Shown in pieces: positions 46,401-60,093 of a DNA stretch of 64,000 nt. The notes under the pieces were generated by a model that worked only from the letters and a program-made list of their open reading frames with translations, searched no databases and was not told the origin of the DNA. The stretch lies in the NCBI GenBank assembly GCA_004794785.1, contig SJOL01008547.1, positions 142,297-206,296 on the forward strand, given 5' to 3'. The stretch comes from Opisthorchis felineus (lineage: Eukaryota; Platyhelminthes; Trematoda; Opisthorchiida; Opisthorchiidae). How positions within the stretch are numbered: the stretch's first letter is position 1; each line of letters starts with the position of its first letter. The translations under genes and the position numbers were made by a program.

Positions 46401-49400
46401 AAAAGCTTTCATCTTTGTGCCTCGAAAATTACCACAAACAAAATGAGTGCGTATGAGATCAGAAGAGTTCCTGGGCGGCGGGTTTCGTGTTTTTACAAGT
46501 GGGGTAAAAATTCCGTGTCACTGAAGGTGCTGATATGTCGGGCTTTCTAACTACGCCATACTTCGCTGCCACTAACTACCAGCCTGCTGAAGAAAACATT
46601 TATTAGCAACCGGAAAGAAATCCAGACTTGTCAGTATCCCAGGCCGAGCATGTTAGTCGATTGGTGCGCGCTCTAACTTAGGCTATCTAAAAGTGCCAAG
46701 AAGTGAGTCTGTTGTATGAATCCTGGAAGAATACTTGATGACCAATTTGCATGTACAAAGATAACTGTGATTTTAGTTTACAGTTAAGCATTAAGATAAA
46801 ATGCGTTGCTGTAAAAATTTGCATGTATGTGCGCTTAGTGTAAGATGCAGCCATCAGTGGCTTGCACAACACACCACCCATAGGAAGCGCGTCATCCCAA
46901 AATGGAACCAGATATTGCGATAGGTCACTGCGATCGCTTTTTTCAAGTGTGGGCCAGTTAGTTAGGTGGTAGCGCGCTCCATAATTTGACGAAACACAAC
47001 GCGCCTGGTGCATAGTCTAGATGAACTACGTGAGCAACTGCTTGGACGCTTCAGTGCCGTTTTCGGGACAGATGGCAGAATAATTTATGTGACTCGTCCC
47101 ACATATACGCGGCATAAAACGTTTTCCTCCATTCCAAGCTATTGAAATTACTCCATAGAAAATACGATAAAATGAATGTCTCCCGTAATAGAACATGATG
47201 CTGGGAAAATGGGGAGATTTCGCGAAATGAAGCTCACTAGTTCCCCACATCACGGTATCTGAAAATAAGGGAAAAATAATTTAGTTCTCTGCGGGGACCA
47301 CTTCGAATAAAAATTAATATGTCTAATAGCAACATATATAACAGAAAATTATAACTTTTGGCATATTTCAATAGTCCTTCGACGTGAAATCTAGTACATT
47401 TGAAAATCGTGCTAAGGTAGCAGCATGGTTCCAAATCGCTGGCGGCAGTTGCTTGCAATATTCCGTTGACATTCATTTTGTCTTTCTCTGGACACTTGAT
47501 CCATTAAACCCATTATTCGTGACCGAAATCTGCATTCATTTTTGGCTTGTGATCACAACCAAAAATGTAACTGAGGGAATCTCACATGTTGGGTCGTAAA
47601 GTGTGGTTATCAAATACAATGGGTAATGAAACGTGTGCCTGAAATGTCAGAACAAACACCCATTTGGTGCCTGCTGTTTACCGGTTTATTTGGGGCGAAT
47701 TATTATCAAATATTTAACAACAGTTTAGGTGCTTCAGGGTGCAGGGCGAAAAACACTAACATGGATTAATGTATAGAGCTGTCAGTAGGCAAAATGCCTG
47801 TAGCTGCGCTACACGAATTTTTGCGGAACGCGCTTTAAACACTTCAACACTTTAGTTTCATAATGAAAATTGTGCGGCGACTTATGATCATTTCCTGCCT
47901 ACCCACATTTCATTCCGTGCAACAATTTGAACGAATTTTGTGTGCTTTGTGTTCTTCCTAATTTATGTGCCTGAATGGATTCTTGGTAAAATTTTGAGTG
48001 AATTTCGGAAATCTGTTGATGGAGCGGAATAAAGATTGAACTATTTTGGACGCGGCTTTACCAGTTTGACAAGCCACAAACACGTTTTACTCGAACCTGG
48101 TGGGTAGAAAAACTGGTAATTTATAAGTTATCAGGTTCGTCTGCACTTACTATCTGCAGAAGCTAGACATGAGTGAACAAGAACGGAAAATTCTCAAAGT
48201 TAATTTGGACATTACACTACGTTATTATTTTTACACCAACTTGGTTTGTCACCTAATGTGATCAAGTCACTATATGATACCTTCTTCTTACTGGTCATTA
48301 AGTACGGGTTTGAAGCTACAGCTAGCAACGTTTAACAAGTAGATAAGCAAAGGAATTATTTACATATGTCCGTACTGCGCAGACTCAGTTTCGTTCTTGC
48401 CACTCTGACTAGACACAGTTAAAATGGTGCATGAGGTTGGGAAAATCAGGTGCATTGTTGTTTGACGACGGTAGCCGAAAATAAAGTAGAGTGATTCCAC
48501 ATCCATGCAAGTTTTTTCGAAGTCTTATGCTTGCAATTCAAACGACAATAATACTGCTGAACACGGATAGTGAATGATAGGCAAAAGAGGTGCCAATTCC
48601 AAGAAGGGAAATTTTCATTGTTCTATTCGAAATACATCTGGTTTTCCTCAGAAAACTTCAATCACTCTGGTAATGTCCAGCCCACTAGGATGGCTATTTT
48701 TATCTACTTATCTTAGTTATTTCGGAGAGCGGTGGATGCTAATTATGCGTGCTCAGTTTTTGGGCTTTAAAACTACCTGTCGTTCTTGTCAATGGCCATT
48801 GACTCGACGAGGTAATCGACGCTACCCGTTGTAAGTCAGAAATAGCTGAGCGGACAAGTGATCCTTCGTGACTAAAAACCCGTTAATTCCAAAAATGTGA
48901 ATGCGTAGAATATGCCACAAAATATCGGATCTGCTTGGTAGCAAATGTTTTTTCCTGATGCACTTACTTTGAGTCAATGCGGCTTCGAATACAGCTTAAT
49001 ATTAGGAGAGAAAAAAACAAATTGCAATTTTACGATATTCGTTGGGCAGCGAATTTCAAATTTAGGACAGCACCCTAGGTATACATTTTGTATGCATACA
49101 GAGTTTAACTCACCTTTTAGTAGACTTCTGGGAACTGTTAAAATAGAACCGAAACATTTGTTATCGAAACACTTGCTGAGAAGTATAGACTCGGGTGTTT
49201 CGATTCGTCGTACAGGTATGTCATTTTCAACGCTTGAGAATGTTTACTTGCATGTGTTTGTTTAGGGAACTTACATGACTTGATCCGCGACGTTTCTGGG
49301 AAATGTAAAAAGGGATTTACTGGAAGTAAGAGAACAAAATGCCTTTGGTGCATGATTTTTGAAGAGGCTTTACTCAGGATTTGGTACTCCATTCGTATAA

Positions 49401-52400
49401 TGTGTCTGTCCTGACCATAGGAATGCGCAAATTTTTAAGAAACTTTATAAGAGGTGCATAAGGTAGGCGTTCAATTTAACAGCTAACACGTCACAATATA
49501 CAGATGAGCCAGTAATGAACAGATTGTGCGGTAACAGGAACAAATGTAGTTTCTACTGCAACTTTGCAGATTGCACTTACTCTGTTCTGTGAGCTTCGGA
49601 GTGCCAGTGTGACGTTTGGCCTGCTGCTATTTTGTTCGAAGCGAGCATTCTGTTTTCTACTTCGTGTTGTTCACCACCCGACAATAGCGTTATACCTTTC
49701 GCATTCCGCCGATTGCTGACCCTGTCTTCGTTGTTTTATTGGGGTGTAATGTTGACTGCTTTCTTTTCAAACTTTTATTCCCGCAAACTTGAACCGTTTG
49801 GTAGTTTCGTGCTCACATACAGCGCCACGTTTCGTAGGACATCATTTCCTGTTACAATACATTGTCTACTTTTTTTCCAATCCAGGTTCTGCCTAAGGAA
49901 ATGGTCATTCGCAAGCCTATATTGGACCATGTCACTCTATCCTTGTCACATTATTTGCCTCACATTCCAGGTCAGGGAAACCTGAAAGGCCCCTTTACAC
50001 CGGTCTCTGGTAAACTGAGTTTTTCTTTTTATATCCGTCCTATATTTCGAGTTTATTGGTGGAAATTTCCATTTATTCAGGGTGATTTGATTAAATCCGT
50101 CCGCTTCTACCTCTGAAATATCAGCAGTAAGCCATACCTGAATTTAAGCACCTGTTGTGACGATTCATTTCTGTACTAGCTAATTCACTGGTGCTCTCGC
50201 AAAAAGGTTAACATTAACGTATTTTACAAAACAAGGCTTTTCAGCTCGTCAAAACCAAAAATCGTGATTCTGTTTCTTCGAACAGTATGTCCGTAATCTC
50301 TAACAAAAAATAACCTTCAAGGATGGTGGACTCTGGTCGTCTTCCTTGTAATCGTTAGCACTGCTGTTTTACTGAACTCCTGACGTAAACGTCACAATTC
50401 AGCAATATGTTTGAGATATAAATAATTATCTCATTGGTTTCCTCAAAGGTTTAAATCGGGTTAAATTGGATTGCGCACGGGAATATGCTCTCGTATTTCC
50501 ATGTGCAATATAAACCAGAATGTTTCGCCGCAGGCTGTTTGTTATGTGCATTCACATAGTCGTTTCTGCGACTAATATTGGGTCGCGTTTTCATCCCATG
50601 TGTACTGTTACACGTCTGCAAACGTAATTCAAGTCATATGTGGACTAATTTTTTGCAAGTTAGATTATTAGCCGATGGCGGCGTGGCAACTTAGATAGCG
50701 CAATCTTGACGCCCGTGTAGACTCTCATAATTGTGTAATCTTCCCGTCATTTGCTCGTTGCCAGGGAACCTCGTTGTAAAAACGTTTAAATAATCAAAAT
50801 AGTTGTGCCGCCAAGTCAATGTTTAGGGTTTTAGCGCTTTTGGTGTTGCCGTAACAGGCGAAATCCTACTGTATATAAGCACGGGGTAAGTCTTACTTAT
50901 GCAACACTGTGTTGCATAAAATCAACGGACAAATGTGGAATTCATTCACTTGTGCAACATGATGTTTTGTTTCTTTGTCCAGCCCGATGTAATTTTGTGG
51001 GGCAATGCTGCATGCAGAAGATCTACGCAAAAATTTTAATTCGATGGTAATTGACCTCCACTGATTTACACGAAATAGAGGAGTACTTCGCTACTTCCTC
51101 ACCATACTTCACAGTCGGGTCTCCTGTAAGAACACAAAATAAGTTGAAAGTTAACGGAGTGGATTGTGGAGCTAGATTAAAACTTCTTGTGGCAATGTGG
51201 CATATGTTTTCCGTTTAACTTGGTTTCGATTTGTGATTCAATCGTTTTATTCAACATTTATTTGTGTACGTTTTCTCTGCGCACCATCTGGCCGTACTTT
51301 TTTGAGGGGAAAGGACTCCAGCACGGTGGACAATGCAACCATTTTCCAACATCCTCAGGTTAAAAGCTATATTTCTTCACATTTTAGTTTGCAGTTCAAA
51401 TTGAGCTGTGATATTTGAAAGCCATAGTCTGGTTGTCTGGCTAGCTGAGTTTGGTACCCCCATTGGAGTTCGCAAGCCATCATTTTACCTTTCGAATTTT
51501 CCTTCAACTTGCCACACTTCTTTCTCATGCGAGATATAAAACACGGAGGTATTTAGCGAGCCTGCTTTTCTGGTTTTTACTCACACAACTTACTTACACC
51601 TGCGTACGTTGGACCATTACTTCAGCGCCATTTGTTTGATCTTATGTACTTTGCTGCAGTACAAAATGGGAAAACTGATTTAATTTTAGGCTTTGGGGAC
51701 TCAGTCCAAAATTCCCAAAACGGAATGTATGAGAGGTGCTTCCAATAAATTTTATTCACCAGATAGACCAAATTGGATCTAATCGTAGGCCGAAAAAATT
51801 ATCCCTGATGGTTCTAATAAGACTGGAAATTGACCAACATATTTCCTGGACTCGCGGTCACCTGACTAAACGCTATCTTTTGCATGAGGCCGCATAGCTT
51901 TTAGACTCAGCGCACACATCCCGGCTAGATAATGTATAATCCAACTAGTTCACAGTATTAAAGCACGTCAGATGCCAAGTAACCCCTACACAACTTGTTG
52001 AGATACTTCAGTATTAGTAGAACACGATACGAGTTGAGAGGGTATGCGAATGAGGGTGCATAGCAGGGTCAATAAAAGCTATGCCATTGTAACCCTGGTC
52101 ACCACGAAAAATGCAGCCAAAAGGACGAAACTACCATGTGACCTGGTAAATTCTAGTGTCCGGAGGCACTGGACAGGCATCAACCCGGCACAATTGCAGC
52201 GTTGCATACGCAAGACGATTATTATTTCAGCGTGAAAAAAGGGTCGGACTCACTGAATTCTACCATATCTTTCGCTGTATAGAAGCACGGGTTTGATCTT
52301 TCTTGAGGTTACAACTTTAACTAATTTTATCTAATAACAAATGATTCGAAAATGTGTCAACACTTTTGTGCTGAGGAATGGTATGGTGTGCTGCCCACCA

Positions 52401-53848
52401 TATTACGTCATAAAACACACAACTTCCACCTTCTAAATGTGTGGTCGACGTGTATGTGCACTCAAATGGTCGTGAAGGTTCTAGTTGTGTTAGGCCTGTG
52501 TCACCAATTTTCGGGCGTTCAAATGAATAACGGTTACCAAATCCAAGTGTACAACATCGCCGTCATTGCCGGGAGAGCTGGGTTGAAGGGGTTTGTGGAA
52601 GCTTCGGGGATCCAGTCATTCCTGTTGTGCTTGAATCAATACTAAAATGTTTACGAAAAATGGACCCAAAGCTAATCGAAACCGTCAATAGGTCGTCCTG
52701 AGCGAAACGCGTAATTTCTCATAAACGGAGCCAGTGCGGCTAATATTTGTGAAGTTTATTTCTCGCATGCTGAATTCAATTATCCACACATATTTGTCTC
52801 GTGCGGTCCGATTTCCATCGGTTTTGTATTACCAATTATACCACTTATTAGAAACTATTCCTTTAAGACCGGGTTTTTTAAACACAGGTGCAAACGAAAC
52901 AGGTGCGGCTAGATAACATTTGGTAGTTATCTGGCAGGCACGTATGCTTCGTACTTTGGACGTTCATTAGAAACAACAATTTATCTTCTCCGGTCGCATC
53001 GTAGGATCTATCTCACCTGTAGTACTGCCGATACAATCTGACGTCGGCAACTTAAATTACCGCAAGATGCAGTCAGGCTTGGCTGCTTGTTGCAGATTCT
53101 TTCACAACTAACTTAGCCCGGAAAATTGTTTGACCAGTTTGCCAATAGTTGATGTCTCCAACGTATTTTCTTATCCCGGTTCTACTCACAATGGACTCAG
53201 CTAAGAGAGTTCCTGATGCAAAAGTCGTAAAAGAAATGAAAGGAATTATCATTGTTGTCTGTAAACATAGTTGCAAGATTCACATGGAGTTCAAAAGTTC
53301 CTTTTGAAGCAACAAAATATCTGGCGAACATACTTCTTTTTCCAAAGCTGTCCGCGTCTGTCACGAAAAAGAAGGCAACACTGGCTCGGAACTTACGCGC
53401 ATGGAGAATGTGACTGGTTTGATAATTTTTTGCTGTATTTACTACATTTTCGAACGGAGACTCTAATATCACGCAGTGCGCATTGAGTATCTTAAGGTTT
53501 ATGGGAAGCGGTTTTTTGCTAACATAATGGTGAATTAAAATTTAGTGTAATATGGATATAGGAGTGTAGAAGAGGATTTCTGTTTGTCCTAATCTAATCG
53601 GCATTTTGCCCATCCCGAAACTTTAGGGAGCTTCAAAACCGTGACATCCGCACTGTCAGTCGGAAACATACCTTTTCAAAACCGATGGTGGATGACTTGC
53701 ACTTAAACAAAATATTGCTTCCCCATCCATTCAGTTATGCGTTACCAATCACGTGGTTGTGCGGATTATTCCGCGAAAGCTCCAAGAAATTAATTGATAT
53801 TGCTGGATGTTTGGCGCAAGAGACCTAATGCTGCTTCTTTATAGGAAC
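43413..53848. other. Long gene-poor stretch
   Basis: About 10 kb with many short open frames (for example 43700-43885, 43993-44238, 48574-48834, 49632-49985 and 52352-52645), none with a domain I recognise. An A-box-like tagttaggtggtagcgc occurs at 46956-46972 (plus) without a matching B box. The 23-bp palindrome at 50897-50919 is listed separately. I cannot exclude small exons here, since splice-bounded exons cannot be called from sequence alone. Confidence 0.35.
50897..50919. other. Perfect 23-bp palindrome
   Basis: The arms TTATGCAACAC and GTGTTGCATAA flank a single T with no mismatch. A related half-site, gtgcaacatgatg, follows about 35 bp downstream. It could be a protein-binding dyad or a structured stretch; no context supports a function. 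Confidence 0.6.
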
Positions 53849-54118
53849 TCATGGACCTAATGGTGACGTCTCCAACTGAATCTCAGATTTAGGGTTTGTA
53901 TCGATATCACCTGCTTTCCAGCTTTGCGCAACCATCCGCCGATATGTGATTTCATTTGTGAGCGCTTTTTCAATCCAACGGAGGATACAGGGTGGGAACC
54001 GACATTTGAGGAAATCGGAGTGACTTATCAGGGGTAACCTCAATTCGCCGTACAGTTTCTTACGAGTTCCACAATGAGATGCTTTCTTAAAGGTTGCATA
54101 CCAAAGACCAGTTGTCAA
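53849..54118 (-). pseudogene. Possible CR1-like LINE reverse-transcriptase scrap
   Basis: The 89-codon minus-strand frame contains DFLKCRFPPCILRWIEKALTN, like the palm-domain block of CR1-like reverse transcriptases (G-x-P-P-x-I-L-R-W-I-x-x-F-L-T-N-R). It ends ETSPLGP, like the G-S-V-L-G-P block with the preceding G-V-P-Q lost. The continuing motifs (F-x-x-Y-x-N-D-L, YADD) are not found downstream. Suggestive, not conclusive. Confidence 0.38.
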
Positions 54119-57100
54119 AAGACAGCCTCAAATATTTACACTTCTGCGATTTTGTTTTTAAGTGCATTATGTGAGATATGTTTCCAGTCTATGCCTAGTC
54201 AGATCAGAAATACTACCGGATAAGGCAGTGATTGAAAGGGTGCTTTGGAGCAGGTTAAACATGCTCATGCTTAGTTCTGTGAACTTATTATAAAAAGTCA
54301 TGTTTCTGTAGGATATTTGTGAGGGTAAATTTACATACTGAGATATGTTTTTGCGGTGAGGCGTCTACGTTATCTTTGCTGCACCAGAGTAGTTTGCAAT
54401 TTATCAGCGACTGTAAGTTGCAAGCAGTTAAGCACAACACAGAGATCCAGATTCAGCGTGAAGACAAACTTTGTTTCCGTTATTTGGCACCTTTTTTATC
54501 TAACGGGCAAAGGGTGACGGACCATTATTGATATAGGAACCAGTGGGGGACTGCACTGTCGTAAAAACACTCCCCGGGCGTCATCTCTAAGAAGCTTATC
54601 CCGGTTGAAGTTGGTACTTTCGCCGATTTCGATATAACCTCTCTGTCAATATGCAAGTTTTTAGAAGCGACATCTTGGATCTTGGTAGAATATACAGAGT
54701 GGAAAAATAACTTTGCCGGTGCAATTTCAACTGTCCTATACCGATGAGGGCGTGTACTCATCCATTTTTAGCCAGCAGGTCTTACCGTTCACCACCCAAT
54801 TAATTTGATCGTGCAACCATTATTGACGCTCGTGACAAGTAACTTTTTGATCTTTATTTTGGTTTGACATTTGCGCGGTTGCAAGCTGATGTTCAAAGTA
54901 TACCATCAAAATGGTTTGTAAATTTTGCTTAATCATGGTTCAAGTTGGAGCATGAGCATTCTTCCTATGCAGCTCAAGAAACCATGGTCAAAATTTCGTA
55001 ACCTCACCGCGTCTGAGTTGTTCCGTAAGTCATGTCCGCACAGAGGTCCACCCCATATCTGCGGGCCACAGTGTGGATGGCACTTATGTGGATTCCCAGG
55101 GCAGCCTCGTGAAAATACCCTGTCCTTGAGTGGCAGTTCAAAATTGCGCTGAGAAACTTTGTTGAACTGTGTTGTACGCGTCCTCAGTCCTGCAAGGCTA
55201 GAACAATTTCTGACTCCGGGGTCATTGGGGTGGCTTAAATGAAAACAAGTCTGTCCAAGTATACATTGTCAAAATAATTGTGCAATATTATATCATGTCC
55301 TGAATGTTGTGCCGGGTGTTACTGTACATTGTTAGAGATATAATCAAACTAACCTTTCCGAATCTCACCAAGGACTACAATAGTGAGGAGACAGTATGCT
55401 ACATTAGTCGGTCCGGTTGATTTCAAGGGAGACGTGTGTGATAAAAGCGGCGAAGCTGTATTATGGTTCTGTGAAAGGTTTTGACAAAATACACTTAAGT
55501 TCAAAGTGAAAAAAGTTTTTCATTCACAACTGCCACAGCCATTGTGGGCAATAGGTATTCGGCGCGTATACTCGTGGTCCGAATCTGATTCTAGAGCATA
55601 TGCAAGGCTTGCCTTGGTTTTTAGTCCAATGGTTGTAAGATGTGCTTAAATAGAACACTTCTGTAAATTTTTATCTACGATCGATGCAACAAGTCTGCAA
55701 GCCCTAACCGAAACGTTCAGGCAGCTGTTCTGCATCCACTGCGTGGTACGCGTTCGCCAACATACCCGGCGGTGACCTTGCCAACGAGAGAGGTTTGTTT
55801 CTATGCTTAATGGCGCAGGTGAACGGATTACTAATAGTTGATTTGGGAAGTGGTAAGATGTTGAAGAAAATCGCAAAGAATATCCTTACCAGGATGGTTT
55901 TCACCAAGTAAAAACAACTGAAATATTTTTCCCTTCAGAACGTTATCTATGGCAGTCACCAGGTACCTAACGCAGTAACTGTTTATTAATCAAAACCGGC
56001 AATAATGTTACCTACAATTCTGAAAGAAAAATTACGTCTCGAAACAAAGTTCTTTTATTGGCAGACCATAAACCTACTGCTAATTTTTAACGTAACATTT
56101 TTCGAATGAGACTATTAATGGAATATGTAACGTGCAAATTTGTGGGGATGAAACCAATGGGGGCTTCAAAGCAGTATCCTAAAATTGTGCTAGTTTACAG
56201 TAAAAAATGCGGGCAGAATTAAAAATTTCCACATATGATAACAACAAAAGAAACATAATTTATGTTTAAGAAACCTGCGTTATTAAATTGAACGCATTTA
56301 TGCCGCTTACGTGTCATGTTGGGTGCATCTTTGGATACAAGCAATTAGGTGTGCAAAATGCATCCCGTTAAATAACTAAACCAATCAACGTACACACATG
56401 GGAACTGCATTAACACAATATTCCAGAAAATCAAAATAAACGAGGCACTTTTGGATAACTCTAGTTGTGGGTGGACGCTAGTTCGGTGGTTTTAGCAAGA
56501 CGGCACACTGGTGATGCCCAAAACGTTATCGACGATCGAGACAAATTTCCAGGCTCGGAAAAGAAAACATTGTCAACTGATCTACATAGATGGTGAGGAA
56601 CTGGGCAAAATACAAATAGGTGTCGTGCATTATTCGCTACTGTACTCTATGTCAATGGATTTAGACCCCGGAATGTCGGGTGTAGTCATTACATTTGGTC
56701 AGCTTTATGAAATCCGCGCCAGTTGAATTGAAGTTTTGAATGAGCTCTGCACAACATACTTGCAGTCATAAAGCGGCGTGCTGAAAATGTAATGCCGGAT
56801 ATTATAAAAGTAGACATAAAAGGCATGAACCTTTCACAAATGTCACGAGCAACACCAATCTGCTTAGAATGACAATTAGTTATTAGTTTGTCCCGGACGA
56901 AGCAACCTGAATTTGAAGACAGCAATTTATTGCTTGTAATTGGATACGTAAATTGGATGCAACGGATACAAAGCCAGAAGTTCCAAACTGCATAAGTCCT
57001 CATCAGCAACAATATATGTGTCGTAGCAGGTTTAACAGCACGGCCACCTAGTGAATTTCTTGTGAACGTTTTGCATACCGAAGGCTATTATTAATTTGCA

Positions 57101-59257
57101 TATATATGTAAACATGCCTGTACATATTTTTTGGTAGGCTGATCACAGTGTTGATCGCACCAGATGGTTGGATGTCTATTGTTTGTCCAGCTATGTAGAA
57201 TAACCTCAGGATGAATGACTGCTAAGTGTAATGATAATAACTGCCATACTTTCTACGCAATTTTGAATTCCACAGGAGTTGCTTAATAAATAAGCATTCT
57301 GCGGCCGACTAAGGCGTCCGTGTTCATTCAAACTACTGCGGAGGAGCTGTAAGTTTAACCAGTTTGGCTGCAAGAATGTAGGACGTTATGGTGGCCACCG
57401 GAAAGAGTAGTACCTTTTTAAATCCAAGTGACCATACATGGCTAAAAACACTGTTGTGATGGTGACCAACATACTATCAAAGAACGACGGCTAATGGAAT
57501 TTATAATTCTATTGGGATGAATGCAAATTGTGTATTCTTCGTTTACCGAAATAAAGTTTGACAGTCATGTTCAGCGGCATGATTCATTTAAAATAAATGG
57601 AATGCATATTTCAGTTCTGCGGGTTTTCAGCCGATCGGTACAGTCTGCACATGTGAACATTGTGCATGTTGGTAACCCGGGACTGCATCCATGCCACACC
57701 CTACCATGTATTCCTTTTGTTACACACCCCATGGGATAGAACACACGGCTGACAGGCCATGAGGCAACTGATTTACAGAAATACATTGGCGGTGCGCTGC
57801 AGGATGGCAATCTAAAGCAATACGTGACCCCCAATATAAATGTGGCATTCATCAATAAACTTCAGACTGCCTCAGCATGCGACTGCAACAAACCTTTATC
57901 ATAGAAGGCATTCCAATCTAAAATGAATAAAAGGCACAAATCAGTACAGTGTGTAATCGCTAGATGAAGAAATCAATTATTGCCACTTTTGGTACATACT
58001 GCACCAATTGCTGACATACAGTTTAAAGCAAGTCGAAACTTTCATGTATGTGAAAACTTTTACGAAGCAGATGAACATGGTTTCTTCCGGCACGCATCTA
58101 ACATATGAGGCGACCGAGCTGCTGTCTTTCCGGATTTAGTGTACAAAAAGCGATAGTTAACGAAGAATTTCTAGCACCCCATTTGCTTTGATACTCTTAT
58201 TATTGTGAGAAGGAATATGTACCTCGTTTTCACCTGTTTGCGCGCCGTGTTCATTTGTGCTCCGCTTGCTTAGGATTCACCAACCATCCTCGACAACATC
58301 GCTCTAAGTGTTCCTCTGAATAATTAAACTTATGAATTTGCGACAGATTCTTGAAACTAGAAATTGATCAATGAATATTCCAATTTTATACGTACTAAGT
58401 TTATTGCTAATGCACGCAATCTGGTCTACAATATATAAGGGAGCGTGATGAGTAATTGAAATAGTGCTCCATGGTGATGGCAACAACGAACAAGACTTCA
58501 GCATGACCTGCATCACCCACTAATAGATGTTCATGTACAGGCTATCAGATATCGGCCAATCATTTTATTTGTATACCTTGCGCGTGACCGGAAAGACAGT
58601 AGCATCAGCTACTTGCAATGTGGATACCAGTAGACATAAAGTGCCGCAAAACGGAAACAAAATGAGACTGGTAATGAGCCTCAGCAATTGCTAGTCGCAC
58701 TTTGGGCGAACAAAGATTTTTCAAGTAATTTCGTATTCTTCACCCGAGGCCAACGCGTGGTGACCCAAGTGATCTTCCTTGAAAAGCCATCATGTCCAGC
58801 GTTTGATTTTCCTTAGATTTTCTTTCAGACGAGGAATGTCCGCATGAGGTTTCCACTTGTTTTCGCTATAACTAGACCATTGCACTCGGTATTTATCCAT
58901 AATTGAATGGATTCTCCTGGTTTTTATAGTGACAGGAAGTAACTTGTTAAAGGTGTTTTACCAAACGTCTACCGAAGGAATCCGGGCACATATCAAAAGA
59001 TGTTTATCCATAACCGATTCGGCTGTTGTGAAAGTTCATGCCTTCAAATTCATAAGAAGGCAACGAGGAACTCACAATCTTTGTATTGTTGTTTGTGATG
59101 TAGAGAGTGAAACAAAAGTGAGCGTTTATTAAAACGATAGCAAGATTGATGAATATGAGTAGGCCGGATATATGGGTGAATATCAGGGTGCTAAAAATAT
59201 GAAGCAAGGATTGAAAAGTGAATGCTGTAATCTCGTTCTGTTATCGCTCACAGCACA
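54119..59257. other. Gene-poor stretch
   Basis: Several short frames are present but none is recognised. The locally GC-richer patch around 54990-55150 carries a 75-codon plus-strand frame (54925-55152) with six cysteines. It could be a small exon or chance. The frame at 58929-59132, just upstream of the LINE, has no recognisable motif. Confidence 0.4.
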
Positions 59258-60093
59258 TGTCGGATTTTTCATAGAAAATTATCCGCATTAATTAACACAA
59301 ACGCCTCGTCTAATGCCAGCGCCCTCCAAATGGATGTGGTCGCTGCAAAACAATAATCCGTGGACTGGCACCTTCCTCTGAATGACGAAAAGTGCGTCCA
59401 TATGTCATTTGGAGGAGACTCAGCGAATGTCTTTGTCATGCATGGTGAGAATGGACCAGAAGACATCACGAGGATAGATGCCCAAAAGGATTAGGTTATC
59501 TGGCTCTCTTCAAACATGTCCTTCTCAGTGCACCATGAGAAATCGGCGCAAACGCCATTCGCCGTTTTACGAATGATTCGGCTCACGTTCTCCCGCATAA
59601 CTCGCAAGGACTTCCAAATAATCTATGAGGCCTACGTCGGACCGCTTCCTAAATATGCCAACCAAATTTTCTACTCAGGACGCACAAACGACGTAACCGT
59701 CATTGAGTGTGTCCAGCGAGCTGCTACGAAAATAGTTGCCGGCCTTAAATCCGTGGAAAACGCAACGCGTCTCGAGGTGCTTCACCTCTTTCCCTTGGAG
59801 TATCTTCACCTCCAAGGAGACCTACTTCTTACTTATGTCCTGTTCAAACAAGGTCCGGCGAACAGGTTTTCACCGTTGACCCAGCAAACACACGGCGAGG
59901 ACATGGTAAGAAGTTGTTTGCGCTCAGAGCGCACGCTTCCATTAGGCAAATGTTTTTCTCGTTTAGGGTAGTTGCTGCGTGGAATAACCTTCCTCCCACT
60001 GTTGTCCATGCTCTATTTAGAATCCAGCTCAAAGCACTATTAGACACATTTTATACGAGCCCTTGCGCTGGCAAGCTTACTGCCCCGCGCTGA
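59258..60093 (+). pseudogene. 3' part of a CR1-like LINE reverse transcriptase, inactive
   Basis: Reading from 59258, the frame passes through NASSNASALQMDVV, a stop at about 59351, DWHLPLNDEKCVHMSFGGDS (about 59357-59416), a second stop near 59492, and [19 protein letters not shown]. It then runs open to [17 protein letters not shown] sequence near 59790. This is the thumb and C-terminal part of a fluke CR1-like LINE reverse transcriptase, with its [11 protein letters not shown] signature at about 59725-59757. Near 59870-59893 homology shifts by +1, continuing as [40 protein letters not shown] and KALLDTF, and it ends at a stop at 60091-60093. Two stops and a frameshift make it a pseudogene. 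The fingers, the catalytic YADD and the endonuclease are absent or unrecognisable, as in a 5'-truncated insertion. Confidence 0.85.

Noticed and set aside
46950..47010. tRNA-like A box on the plus strand
   Set aside because: No B box at the right distance and no cloverleaf could be drawn.
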